A DNA stretch of 64,000 nt from CAYYJR01 sp964472305. GTDB lineage: Bacteria > Armatimonadota > Hebobacteria > CAIYQO01. The stretch covers positions 124,001-188,000 of the forward strand of contig CAYYJR010000005.1 of assembly GCA_964472305.1 (NCBI GenBank), read 5' to 3'. Position 1 is the first letter of the stretch, and each line of letters opens with the position of its first letter. Position numbers and translations under genes: made by a program. The notes beneath the pieces are model-generated. The model saw only the letters and a list, made by a program, of their open reading frames with translations, was not told the DNA's origin and ran no database searches. Below, in pieces: positions 43,277 through 51,780 of this stretch.

Positions 43277-44845
43277 TCACACGGTGAGCAATTCGTCCAG
43301 CGAGTAGACGTTGAAGTCGGCGCCGGCGCGGCGGGCTTCCATGGCGATGAGCAGCGCTTTGGCGGTATCGAGCGAAGTAAGGCAGGGGATGTTGTGTTCC
43401 ACCGTGGTGCGACGAATGCGCGCCCCCTCGCGCTCGGAGACGTTGTCCGGCGACAGCGTGTTCAGCAGCAGATCGATTTTTTCGTGGCGGATCAGGTCGA
43501 GGATGTTGGGACTGCCCTGGCTTATCTTCGCTACGCTTTGCGCGTCCACCCCGTTGGCGATCAAGTAGAGCGCGGTGCCGCGAGTGGCGTATACCTTGAA
43601 TCCCAGTCGGGCAAATTTTTCTATCACCTTCAGCGCGCGCGGCTTATCCTTGTCGGCGATGGTGACGATCATCGACCCCTTCAACGGCACGTCGATGTGC
43701 GAGCCGACCATCGCCTTATATAGCGCGTGCGGGTATTCCGGGTCGACGCCCATGATTTCGCCGGTGGATTTCATCTCCGGCCCGAGCGAGACGTCCAACT
43801 CGGTGAGCTTGGAGAAGCTGAACACCGGCGCCTTCACCGCGTAATACGGGCGCTCGGGATACAGCCCGTGCTGATAGCCCAGTTCGGATAGCGTGCGCCC
43901 CAGCGAACACTTCGTCGCGAGGCTCACCATCGGCACGCCGGTCACCTTGCTCATGTAGGGCACGGTGCGCGACGCGCGCGGATTCACCTCGATCACGTAA
44001 ACGGTGTCGTCTTCATCGACCACGAACTGGATGTTCATCAGGCCGATCACCCCGATGCCGCGGCACAGGCGGACGGCGTAATCCACCACCGTGTCGCGCA
44101 CGGATTGCGACAGCGTGACGGGCGGATATACGGACATCGAGTCGCCGCTGTGCACGCCCGCCGCTTCGATATGCTCCATGATGCCGGGAATAAGCACGTC
44201 CGTCCCATCAGCAATGCAATCGACTTCCACCTCTTTGCCGGTGATGTAGCGGTCGATGAGGATGGGGCGGTCAGGCGCCACGTCCACCGCGTAGGTCATG
44301 TAGCGCCGCAGGTGCTCTTCGTCGTAAACAATCTCCATCGCGCGCCCGCCCAGCACGAAGCTGGGGCGGATGAGCACCGGGAAGCCGATCTCGCGCGTGA
44401 CGCCCAGCGCTTCGTCCACCGAGACCACCGCCTTGCCGCGCGGGCGCACGATGTCGAGTTCGGTGAGCAGCGCGTCGAACAGCTTGCGGTCTTCCGCCAG
44501 TTCGATGCCGCGGAAGTCGGTGCCGAGAATTTTCACGCCCGCCGCGTGCAGCGGTCCGGCCAGGTTGATGGCCGTCTGCCCGCCGAATTGCACGACCACG
44601 CCTTCCGGATGCGTCTGCGCGATGATGTTCAACACGTCTTCTTCCGTCAGCGGCTCGAAGAAGAGGCTGTCGGAGGTGTCGAAGTCGGTGGAGACGGTCT
44701 CCGGGTTGTTATTGATGATGATCGCCTCGTACCCCTCCTCGCGCAGCGCCCATACGCTATGCACGGAGCAGTAATCGAACTCGATACCTTGCCCGATGCG
44801 AATCGGGCCGGAACCGATGACGATGACGCGTTTGTGGTCAGACAT
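43277..44845 (-). CDS. carB: Carbamoyl-phosphate synthase large chain, C-terminal half
   Basis: The carbamate-kinase half and regulatory end of CarB as a separate 522-residue protein. It begins KRVIVIGSGPIRIGQGIEFD, the sequence that opens the second duplicated half in fused CarB, and contains the ATP-grasp text IRPSFVLGGRAMEIVYD and VIEVNPRASRTVPYMSKVTG. The last 130 residues are an MGS-like allosteric domain (SMIVTIADKDKPRALKVIEK, VYATRGTALYLIANGV). Start ATG 44845 has TTGAGGAAAC upstream. The N-half gene lies 1.2 kb upstream with two unrelated genes between. Split CarB is known in Methanocaldococcus jannaschii and Aquifex aeolicus. Last gene of the operon. Confidence 0.96.
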   Translation of the reverse strand: MSDHKRVIVIGSGPIRIGQGIEFDYCSVHSVWALREEGYEAIIINNNPETVSTDFDTSDSLFFEPLTEEDVLNIIAQTHPEGVVVQFGGQTAINLAGPLHAAGVKILGTDFRGIELAEDRKLFDALLTELDIVRPRGKAVVSVDEALGVTREIGFPVLIRPSFVLGGRAMEIVYDEEHLRRYMTYAVDVAPDRPILIDRYITGKEVEVDCIADGTDVLIPGIMEHIEAAGVHSGDSMSVYPPVTLSQSVRDTVVDYAVRLCRGIGVIGLMNIQFVVDEDDTVYVIEVNPRASRTVPYMSKVTGVPMVSLATKCSLGRTLSELGYQHGLYPERPYYAVKAPVFSFSKLTELDVSLGPEMKSTGEIMGVDPEYPHALYKAMVGSHIDVPLKGSMIVTIADKDKPRALKVIEKFARLGFKVYATRGTALYLIANGVDAQSVAKISQGSPNILDLIRHEKIDLLLNTLSPDNVSEREGARIRRTTVEHNIPCLTSLDTAKALLIAMEARRAGADFNVYSLDELLTV

Positions 44846-44909
44846 GATGTTTCCTCAATTGCATCGCTGGTGCAACAATCGCGTTGCCGGGCGACTGATG
44901 TGCTGTAAG

Positions 44910-45629
44910 CTATCCCTGTACCGTCTCCGCCGCCATCCAGTGACGGCTTACGCTGAAATCGGATTTCCACTGCGCGGCTACCCGGTGGCAGAGCAGGTGC
45001 AGGCGCGTCATGTGTGCCACCTGCGGCACCAGGAAGAACGCCACCTGCGTGGTGCGAAAGGCGTAAACCTCCAGCGCATTGGTGCGCGCCATCATTTCCG
45101 CCGCTGTCGCGCGGATCAATTCTTCCCGTTTCATGCGGCGGAAGTGCTGGTACACCAGCAGCGAATGCCCGCGCGCGTAATACCGCGCCAACTCGTCCCA
45201 ATACAGGTATTTACCGGAATCCTTCCGCCCGCGCGGGGTAGAGGCGACCTCCATCCCGTTGTCCGGATCGAAAAAGACGATGTCGGCCTCCGGGTGAAAA
45301 TTCGCGAAATAGCGTAACCGCTCGCGTGCCTGGTCATGCAGCGGCTCAAGGTAATAGTGTGCCGCGGGAATCAGCGCGTGCGCCTTCGCCCACTGCACGT
45401 GCCGTTTCTTCTCCTCGTGCACCAGCCATTTCAGCGTATCGAACAGCGCCGGATCCAGCGCGCGCAGCCGCGATGCCTCGTCCAGCAGATATCCGGTCAG
45501 GTTGCCGTCCGCGCGGCCGTCGTCCCCGGTAAGCATCCAGCACACGGCGATCCTCATCTCCGCCGCGAACACGCGGAGTAATCCGAACTTCCGAAAGTCG
45601 TTGATATCGCCGAAATACTGGTTTTTCAT
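44910..45629 (-). CDS. Conserved protein of unknown function (KNQYFGDIND family)
   Basis: I recognise a conserved family but no established function. The 239-residue soluble protein starts MKNQYFGDINDFRKFGLLR and has VCWMLTGDDGRADGNLTGYL, DIVFFDPDNGMEVASTPRG, DSGKYLYWDELARYY and SLLVYQHFRRMKREE. Conserved Asp, Asn and Gly in DPDNG and the LVYQHF segment could be a nucleotide- or SAM-binding site, but this is a guess. It lies between the halves of carB, in the same orientation, 64 bp before carB-C and 38 bp after the Dabb gene. Members of the family occur sporadically in bacteria. Confidence 0.75.
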   Translation of the reverse strand: MKNQYFGDINDFRKFGLLRVFAAEMRIAVCWMLTGDDGRADGNLTGYLLDEASRLRALDPALFDTLKWLVHEEKKRHVQWAKAHALIPAAHYYLEPLHDQARERLRYFANFHPEADIVFFDPDNGMEVASTPRGRKDSGKYLYWDELARYYARGHSLLVYQHFRRMKREELIRATAAEMMARTNALEVYAFRTTQVAFFLVPQVAHMTRLHLLCHRVAAQWKSDFSVSRHWMAAETVQG

Positions 45630-45667
45630 CCCTGCCTCTCCAACGTCACGGCGTGCCGATCTCGGCG

Positions 45668-45967
45668 TTATCGCTCGAAATCATATACCTTGATCTGCGT
45701 CCACATTGGGGAAAATTCTACGACGAACGCCTGGTGTATCGGGTGAAACTGGTACGCATCCAGTCCCGTTTGATCCTCAAATTCCACCACCAGGCCGAAG
45801 GTATACGAACTATCGACGACCGGTCGATCGGACTCGATCGGCGTGCCGATATAGAGGCGCTTGATCGTCTCGATCGGCTCCAGCGACTTCAAACCGTCCT
45901 CAAAGGCGAGGAGTTGTTCCGCGGTCAACTCGGGCGTAAGCCAGAAATATACGGAATGGATGAGCAT
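45668..45967 (-). CDS. Dabb (stress-responsive alpha/beta barrel) family protein
   Basis: A 99-residue ferredoxin-like barrel of the Dabb family, which forms dimers; roles are mostly unknown. Typical text: MLIHSVYFWLTPELTAEQL at the N-terminus, LEPIETIKRLYIGTPIE, YTFGLVVEFEDQTGLDAYQF and HPIHQAFVVEFSP. It lies in the split carB region, 62 bp after the carB-N stop. Nothing in the sequence explains a link to pyrimidine synthesis. Confidence 0.9.
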   Translation of the reverse strand: MLIHSVYFWLTPELTAEQLLAFEDGLKSLEPIETIKRLYIGTPIESDRPVVDSSYTFGLVVEFEDQTGLDAYQFHPIHQAFVVEFSPMWTQIKVYDFER

Positions 45968-46029
45968 GTCTGCTTCCTTTCATCTGTGCAAATCAGGTAT
46001 GATGGCGCCGGCGTGCGCGGCACCCGGCT

Positions 46030-47715
46030 TCACACCATCGCCAGTTCGTTCTCTTGCGCATACGTCGAGTAGTAATACGGCGTTTCCGCCTCGAACTCGG
46101 CGGCGCAGGTATCAACCATTTTGAATACGGGTTGAATGTTCCATTGCGTGCGCAGCGTGCGCACGTCCGTCTCTTTGATGCCCCACAGATCAGCCAGGTA
46201 ATTGTCGTTGAAACCTTGTTCCTTTGCGCGGCGAAGCAACGCTTCATCGGGCAGACCTTTGCAGGCGCGGAATTCCAGCTCCAGCATGACCAGGTTTTTC
46301 ACTTTCTGCAGGAACCACGGATCCACGTAGGTGAGCTGGTGAATCTCCTCCACGTCCATGCCGCGGCGGAAGGCTTCGCAGATGACGAACAGGCGCTGGT
46401 CGGTGGCATGTTTCAGCTCTTCCTCGATGCGCATCTCCGTCCAGTCGCTGACGCCTTTCAGGGTCAGCCCATAGACACCGATCTCCAGTGAACGCACCGC
46501 CTTCATCAACGCGCCTTCGAATGTGCGGTCGATGGACATCACCTCGCCGGTGGCTTTCATTTGCGTGCCCACGCGACGGTCGGCGAAATTGAACTTGTCG
46601 AACGGCCAGCGCGGAATCTTCAGCACCACGTAATCCAGCGCCGGCTCGAAGCAGGCCAGCGTGCGCTTGGTGACGGCATTCTGGATTTCGTCCAGGTGCA
46701 ACCCCACGGCTATCTTCGCCGCCACCCGCGCGATCGGATAACCGGTAGCCTTGGAAGCGAGCGCGGAGGACCGGCTCACGCGCGGATTCACTTCGATGAC
46801 AAAGTAGCGGAAGCTCTTCGGGTCCAGCGCCAACTGTACGTTGCACCCACCTTCGATGCCCAGCGCGCGGATGATCTTCAGCGACGCGGTGCGCAGCATC
46901 TGGTATTCCTTGTCGCTAAGCGTCTGGCTGGGCGCGATGACGATGGAATCGCCGGTGTGGATGCCCATCGGGTCGAAGTTTTCCATGTTACAGATGGTGA
47001 TGCAGTTATCGGCTCCGTCGCGCATAACCTCGTATTCGACCTCTTTCCACCCCAACAGGTAGCGCTCCAACAGCAGTTGCTGGGTCATCGACATGCGGAA
47101 ACCGCGCACGGAAATGTCGTGCAATTCCTCCCAGGAATAGGCGATGCCGCCGCCGGTGCCGCCCAGCGTATAGGCGGGGCGCACGATGAGGGGGTAGGCG
47201 GGCAGGCCGGTCTGTCTCTCGAACTCCTCCAATTGCGCGGCGAAGGTCTTCACATCCTGCATGCTCTCCGCAATAGCGGATTCCGGCACCGGTTCGCCGA
47301 TCTCCTGCATCAGGTTCTTGAAGTGCTCGCGGTCCTCGGCCTTCTCGATGGATTCCAGTGGCGTGCCCAGCAACTCGACGCAGTATTCCGTCAGGACGCC
47401 TTTCTTTGCCAGCTTGGTCGCCAGGTTTAAGCCGGTCTGTCCGCCCAGCGTGGGCAGCAATCCGTCGGGGCGCTCACGGGCGATGATTTTCGTCAGAAAC
47501 TCCACGGTGAGCGGTTCCACATACACCTTGTCGGCCATGTTGGTGTCCGTCATGATGGTCGCCGGATTGCTGTTGACCAGCACCACCGACAATCCTTCCT
47601 CGCGCAGCGAGCGACACGCCTGCGTGCCGGCGTAGTCAAATTCCGCCGCCTGCCCGATGACGATCGGCCCGGAGCCGATGACCATGACTTTCTGCAAATC
47701 AGTGCGCTTTGGCAT
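46030..47715 (-). CDS. carB: Carbamoyl-phosphate synthase large chain, N-terminal half
   Basis: The bicarbonate-phosphorylating half of CarB as a separate 561-residue protein. It has KVMVIGSGPIVIGQAAEFDY, GGQTGLNLATKLAKKG, LIVRPAYTLGGTGGGIAYSW, ENFDPMGIHTGDSIVIAPSQ and EVNPRVSRSSALASKATGYP, followed by the helical oligomerisation domain. It ends with VFKMVDTCAAEFEAETPYYY, which in the fused E. coli enzyme is the text directly before the second half. So the break is at the duplication boundary and no part is missing. ATG 47715 has TTGAGGA upstream. The partner half is 43277-44845. Confidence 0.96.
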   Translation of the reverse strand: MPKRTDLQKVMVIGSGPIVIGQAAEFDYAGTQACRSLREEGLSVVLVNSNPATIMTDTNMADKVYVEPLTVEFLTKIIARERPDGLLPTLGGQTGLNLATKLAKKGVLTEYCVELLGTPLESIEKAEDREHFKNLMQEIGEPVPESAIAESMQDVKTFAAQLEEFERQTGLPAYPLIVRPAYTLGGTGGGIAYSWEELHDISVRGFRMSMTQQLLLERYLLGWKEVEYEVMRDGADNCITICNMENFDPMGIHTGDSIVIAPSQTLSDKEYQMLRTASLKIIRALGIEGGCNVQLALDPKSFRYFVIEVNPRVSRSSALASKATGYPIARVAAKIAVGLHLDEIQNAVTKRTLACFEPALDYVVLKIPRWPFDKFNFADRRVGTQMKATGEVMSIDRTFEGALMKAVRSLEIGVYGLTLKGVSDWTEMRIEEELKHATDQRLFVICEAFRRGMDVEEIHQLTYVDPWFLQKVKNLVMLELEFRACKGLPDEALLRRAKEQGFNDNYLADLWGIKETDVRTLRTQWNIQPVFKMVDTCAAEFEAETPYYYSTYAQENELAMV

Positions 47716-47749
47716 GAAAAATCCTCAATCACATTTCCACGGGTTTCAC

Positions 47750-48298
47750 TTATCTTGCGTCCCATCCGCAACAGCCGCGGTAGGCATGTCCCGAGCCGCA
47801 CGGGCACGACGCGTCTTCGATCAGCAATTCCAACGGGCGCAACGGCATGCCGTCCGCCCAGGCGCGGATCAGCGCCATCACTCCCAGCGTCGGCACCACG
47901 TCGCGCTCTTCCAATACCTCGCCGGCGGCGTCGCGGCTGAACCAGCGCGCTTGCGCGATATCCTCATGCAGCCGTTCGCCGGTCGCCTCGCCCACGCGTG
48001 TCCGCAGCACGAAGCGCAGCGCGAGCACCTCCGGTTTCGGCTCTTCCACCACGCTCGCCAGTTGTTGTTCGACCACCGGGTACCCGGTGCGCTCCGGCAG
48101 CATCCGCCGCGCGGTCTCCGTCACCGTGCCTTCCTCGACGGTCGCCGAGGGGAGCAGCCAGAACCCGGCGAAGCGCCCGCGTGCCAACTGCACCAGCAGC
48201 ACCTGCGCGTCGCGCTCGGCCAGCGCGGTAACGATCACTCGCGTCTGCTGCGCGGGCGGTCGCCTATTCAGTTTGAATGAGTTCGCCCGATGGCCCAT
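47750..48298 (-). CDS. NUDIX-like protein with C-terminal SEC-C-type zinc motif
   Basis: A 182-residue protein. Residues 18-150 have a NUDIX-like pattern (VIVTALAERDAQVLLVQLAR, GRFAGFWLLPSATVEEG, EDIAQARWFSRDAAGEVLE). The Nudix box is degenerate: the expected REUxEExGU reads ARRMLPERTGY, so the central glutamate pair is only partly kept and pyrophosphatase activity is doubtful. The end is a SEC-C zinc-binding motif, CPCGSGHAYRGCCG. The ATG at 48298 overlaps the upstream gene by 35 bp and lacks a clear ribosome site, implying translational coupling. It sits between the MNT-HEPN fusion and carB-N. Confidence 0.8.
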   Translation of the reverse strand: MGHRANSFKLNRRPPAQQTRVIVTALAERDAQVLLVQLARGRFAGFWLLPSATVEEGTVTETARRMLPERTGYPVVEQQLASVVEEPKPEVLALRFVLRTRVGEATGERLHEDIAQARWFSRDAAGEVLEERDVVPTLGVMALIRAWADGMPLRPLELLIEDASCPCGSGHAYRGCCGWDAR

Positions 48299-49208
48299 AA
48301 TAATGTTCGAACAACCATTCCAGCATGAACGCCTTGAAATCCTGCATGATCTCGATGATCTGCCTCGCGTTCTCGTAGACTTCGATGGCGGTTACTTCCT
48401 CATACTGAAACATCAGCCGGTCGCGAATCTCCGCGCAGGTGGACAGCTTTGCCGCCCGTTCGCGCGTGGCCAATCCGAACACCGGCATGTGCAGGAACAG
48501 GTCGCGATAATCGCGGGCGGACAACCGCATTTTGCGGTGCATCACGCTCATGGTGATCAGGATTGCGCTCTGTACGCTTTTCAAAATATACGATTCAGCA
48601 AGCGACTTCGACGCCGTATCGTGCCCAAACTCGCTGAGATCCAGTTGCGTGATCCGCCGTAGTTCGCGGAGGTGCGACTCGATCATCTTCAGGTGCCGAT
48701 AGATCGGCGTGATGAACTTCGGTATGCTCACCACCCACAACGGGCGATCCAGCGAGGGCGCCAATTGCGGCGGTTGCTCCTGCTTCACCCCGCTGATGCG
48801 CCGGCTGGCGTTCCACTCCAGAAAGACATTGTAGCGATACAGCCGATCGCGCTCCGCCGTATCCGTGCCGCCGTAGACAAGCTGGCCGTTGAAGGCCATC
48901 TCGCATGCTTCGCGATAATCCATGTGCTCGATATCCAGGAATTCCACCGCCTCGTTGCCGGCAAAATGCTTGCGTATCTTCCCCAGGCGTTTCTCGATGT
49001 GCTCGCCGGAGACGTTGCGCGTGAACACCAGCACCACCCGCGCAGTATCGGGACCGGCCAGTGGCATCTGCGCTTCCGCCGGGCCGGGCTGGAAATAAGC
49101 CAGGCGCAGTTCCGGCAAGCTTGACAGGTATGCGCGCATGCGCGGAATCAATGCATCCGGGATGACCGGCGCTTCTTCCGACGAGTGCTCTATCTGGTCG
49201 TGAGACAT
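48264..49208 (-). CDS. Single-chain MNT-HEPN-like protein with degenerate active sites
   Basis: A 314-residue protein that looks like a minimal nucleotidyltransferase fused to a HEPN/DUF86 domain. The first part shows AGPDTARVVLVFTRN where MNT proteins have the GSx10DxD strand; the first Asp is kept, the second is Ala and the Gly-Ser is gone. VEFLDIEHMDYREACEMAFN and QLVYGGTDTAERDRLYRYNV match the MNT C-terminal half. From about residue 175 the DUF86-like helices follow; the RX4HXY RNase motif appears as RDRLMFQY, with Arg and Tyr kept and His replaced by Phe. ATG 49208 has AGAGGAG upstream. Normally these are a two-gene toxin-antitoxin pair; here the fusion is inside the pyrimidine operon after carA. 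Function unknown. Confidence 0.75.
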   Translation of the reverse strand: MSHDQIEHSSEEAPVIPDALIPRMRAYLSSLPELRLAYFQPGPAEAQMPLAGPDTARVVLVFTRNVSGEHIEKRLGKIRKHFAGNEAVEFLDIEHMDYREACEMAFNGQLVYGGTDTAERDRLYRYNVFLEWNASRRISGVKQEQPPQLAPSLDRPLWVVSIPKFITPIYRHLKMIESHLRELRRITQLDLSEFGHDTASKSLAESYILKSVQSAILITMSVMHRKMRLSARDYRDLFLHMPVFGLATRERAAKLSTCAEIRDRLMFQYEEVTAIEVYENARQIIEIMQDFKAFMLEWLFEHYYGPSGELIQTE

Positions 49209-49291
49209 GGCGTTGACTCCTCTGTGACAATAACGCTTACATGTTGCGACAGCAGATGCGCACGGGGGTATACGCTCCTCCTTCACGGTTG

Positions 49292-50455
49292 TTATGTATT
49301 TGTCTGCGTGCTGGTGGCCGGAATGGCGGCTTTACGCTCCACCATCAGGCGGACGAATTCGTCGAACATATACTCGGTATCTCGCGGGCCGCCACTGGCT
49401 TCCGGGTGAAATTGCATGGTCATAATTGGCAGCGTCTCATGCACCATGCCTTCCACGGTGCCGTCATTCAGGTTCAGGTGCGACACCCGCAGTCCGCTGC
49501 TGGCAATGCTGTCGGCATCCACCGCATAGCCGTGGTTCTGCGCGGTAATGTGCACCTTGCCCGCGCGCACCAGGTCTTTGACCGGGTGGTTACTGCCGCG
49601 ATGGCCGAATTTCAGCTTGAACGTGCGCCCGCCGAATACCCACGCCATCAACTGGTGACCCAGGCAGATGCCCAGGATCGGGCGCCCGCCGGTGACCACT
49701 TGCTCCATGCTGTGCATTGCGTAGCCCAGATTGGCCGGATCACCGGGGCCGGGCGAGAAGACGATGCCGTCGGGAGCGCCTTCCTGGATCATTGCCGGCG
49801 AGGCGTCGCAGGGCACCACGCGCACCTGGCAACCGCGAGTGGTCAGCAAACGCAGGATGTTGCGCTTAACACCGTAATCCACTACGGTCACCTTCAGCGG
49901 GGTGTCCGCCTGGTAGCGCCGCAGCGTGTCATACGGCGCCTGCACCGGTTCGCTCCACGGGTAGACGCGCCCGGCGGAAACCTCTTTCACGAAGTCGAAG
50001 GTGCCGTAATTCGGCGCGTCGTCGATGCGCCGCCGCAGTTCCTCGACGGGCAGGTCGTCGCCACTCAGCGCGCCCATCATCACACCGTGCGAGCGGAGGA
50101 TGCGGGTGAGCATGCGTGTATCCACCCCCGCGATGCCGGGAATGCCGCGCTCGCGCAGAAACGCGTCAAGCCGTCCCTCCGCACGCCAGTTGCTGTGCCG
50201 GTCGCAGAGTTGCTTCACCACGATTCCACGTACCTGCACCTGATCGGACTCCCAATCCTCCGGCGTAATGCCGTAGTTGCCGATCAGCGGGTAGGTGAAG
50301 GTGAGAAGCTGTCCCCGGTAACTGGGATCCGTCACCATCTCTTGGTACCCGGTCATCGCGGTGTTGAACACCACTTCGCCGAGTGTCGTCACCGGCGCGC
50401 CAATCGAGTCGCCGGTGAAGACGGTTCCATCGGATAACATTAACTTTGCGTTCAT
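49292..50455 (-). CDS. carA: Carbamoyl-phosphate synthase small chain
   Basis: Glutaminase subunit that supplies ammonia to CarB. The 387-residue protein opens with MLSDGTVFTGDSIGAP and has the typical N-terminal domain (GEVVFNTAMTGYQEMVTDPS, TFTYPLIGNYG) and the class I amidotransferase domain: nucleophile Cys in PILGICLGHQLMAW, and His/Glu in MTMQFHPEASGGPRDTEYMF. ATG 50455 fits the family start; an in-frame ATG nine bases upstream is possible and neither has a strong ribosome site. It follows pyrC by 65 bp and is followed by the MNT-HEPN gene instead of carB. Confidence 0.96.
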   Translation of the reverse strand: MNAKLMLSDGTVFTGDSIGAPVTTLGEVVFNTAMTGYQEMVTDPSYRGQLLTFTYPLIGNYGITPEDWESDQVQVRGIVVKQLCDRHSNWRAEGRLDAFLRERGIPGIAGVDTRMLTRILRSHGVMMGALSGDDLPVEELRRRIDDAPNYGTFDFVKEVSAGRVYPWSEPVQAPYDTLRRYQADTPLKVTVVDYGVKRNILRLLTTRGCQVRVVPCDASPAMIQEGAPDGIVFSPGPGDPANLGYAMHSMEQVVTGGRPILGICLGHQLMAWVFGGRTFKLKFGHRGSNHPVKDLVRAGKVHITAQNHGYAVDADSIASSGLRVSHLNLNDGTVEGMVHETLPIMTMQFHPEASGGPRDTEYMFDEFVRLMVERKAAIPATSTQTNT

Positions 50456-50520
50456 ATCAGCCATCCCGTGGTTCGGGTTGCGTCGTAGAAGTCTTCCAGA
50501 GTGCAGACACGGTTGCCCAT

Positions 50521-51780
50521 TTAAAACAGCACTTCACCTTCTGCCATCACCAGCTTCCCGTTGGCGATGGTATACATCGGCTTGCCCTTGAACGTCATGC
50601 CGGCAAAGGGACAGTTGCGACCCTTGGAATAGAATTTGTCGGGATCGACGGTCCAGACGGCGTTGGTATCGACCAGGGTTTTGCAATTTGCACTCAGATA
50701 TCGATCATTGATTCGCGACATTGCTTGAACGAGTCGTGTAAAACTCAACTCGCCGGAGTGTACCATTGACAGGCAAGCACCGAATGCCGTTTCCAATCCG
50801 ATTACTCCGAATGGCGCTTCATCCCAACCTTGCGCCTTCTCGGCTGGAGTATGGGGGGCGTGATCCGTCGCGATATAGTCGATGGTGCCATCTGCCAGCG
50901 CCTTGCGCATCGCCAGCATATCAGCTCGACTGCGCAGTGGCGGATTCATCTTCCAGTTCGGATCTCGTTCACCGTCGCGGAGTGGAATATCTTCATCGCA
51001 CAACAGCAGGTGGTGCGGTGTAACTTCGGCAGTGACAAAGAAACCAGCTTGCTTTGCTGCGTTGATCAATGATGCGCTTTCGGCAAGGCTGACGTGTTGG
51101 ATATGCAACTTGCCCCATCGGGCTTCTTCCAATGCAGAAAGAGCAAACCGGATTAAATCCGGTTCACGAGCCATCGATAACCCATCGCCCAACACCGCAC
51201 TCACACGTGCTGCCGAATGCGGAGTTTCTTCGCAATGCAAGTGTATTTCGGCATCTGCGGCGTTAGCGGGATCATGTAATACAAGACGCCAAGCCTGAAT
51301 GAGCAGTTCACGATCAACGATGGGTTCTCCATCGCTGCTTAAGATGAAAGAGGCACCCCATTTTTCCATCAGCGCGGGAATGTCGACCAGTTCATCGCCA
51401 CGCTGCCCATATGTCAGCGCGCATTTCGTTCTAGTCACTATCGGCAGGTGCAGGTTCTCGACATGCTGGTAGAAATGTGATACAGCGTCCGGCGAATCGA
51501 TGGTGGGTCGTGTGTTCGGCTCACACCAGACGTGAGCATAACCACCGGCTCCTGCTGCACGAGCGCCGGATAGCAAGTCTTCTTTATCGGTGAATCCCGG
51601 ATCACGGAAATGGACATGTGGGTCGAAGAGCGGGGTGATCATTGTTAATCCTGTCCCATCGATCACCTGATCCCACTTGCCAATTTCAACTAATCCACGA
51701 TCTCTTGGTTCCGGCCGATATACAAGGTAATCACTGACACTCCCCTGGTATTCAATGTTTTTAATCAGGATACCGGGCAT
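50521..51780 (-). CDS. pyrC: Dihydroorotase (class I)
   Basis: Closes carbamoyl aspartate to dihydroorotate. The 419-residue protein shows the amidohydrolase metal site: PLFDPHVHFRDPGFTDKEDL (HxH), AEIHLHCEETPHSA, LHIQHVSLAESASL, and the catalytic Asp in YIATDHAPHTPAEKA. The C-terminal SKGRNCPFAGMTFKGKP is also typical. ATG 51780 has GGAGG directly upstream and overlaps the pyrB stop by 16 bp. Its base composition is distinctly lower in GC than its neighbours: about 50% over 51001-51180 by hand count against about 68% over 52081-52140 in pyrB, which hints at separate origin. Confidence 0.95.
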   Translation of the reverse strand: MPGILIKNIEYQGSVSDYLVYRPEPRDRGLVEIGKWDQVIDGTGLTMITPLFDPHVHFRDPGFTDKEDLLSGARAAGAGGYAHVWCEPNTRPTIDSPDAVSHFYQHVENLHLPIVTRTKCALTYGQRGDELVDIPALMEKWGASFILSSDGEPIVDRELLIQAWRLVLHDPANAADAEIHLHCEETPHSAARVSAVLGDGLSMAREPDLIRFALSALEEARWGKLHIQHVSLAESASLINAAKQAGFFVTAEVTPHHLLLCDEDIPLRDGERDPNWKMNPPLRSRADMLAMRKALADGTIDYIATDHAPHTPAEKAQGWDEAPFGVIGLETAFGACLSMVHSGELSFTRLVQAMSRINDRYLSANCKTLVDTNAVWTVDPDKFYSKGRNCPFAGMTFKGKPMYTIANGKLVMAEGEVLF

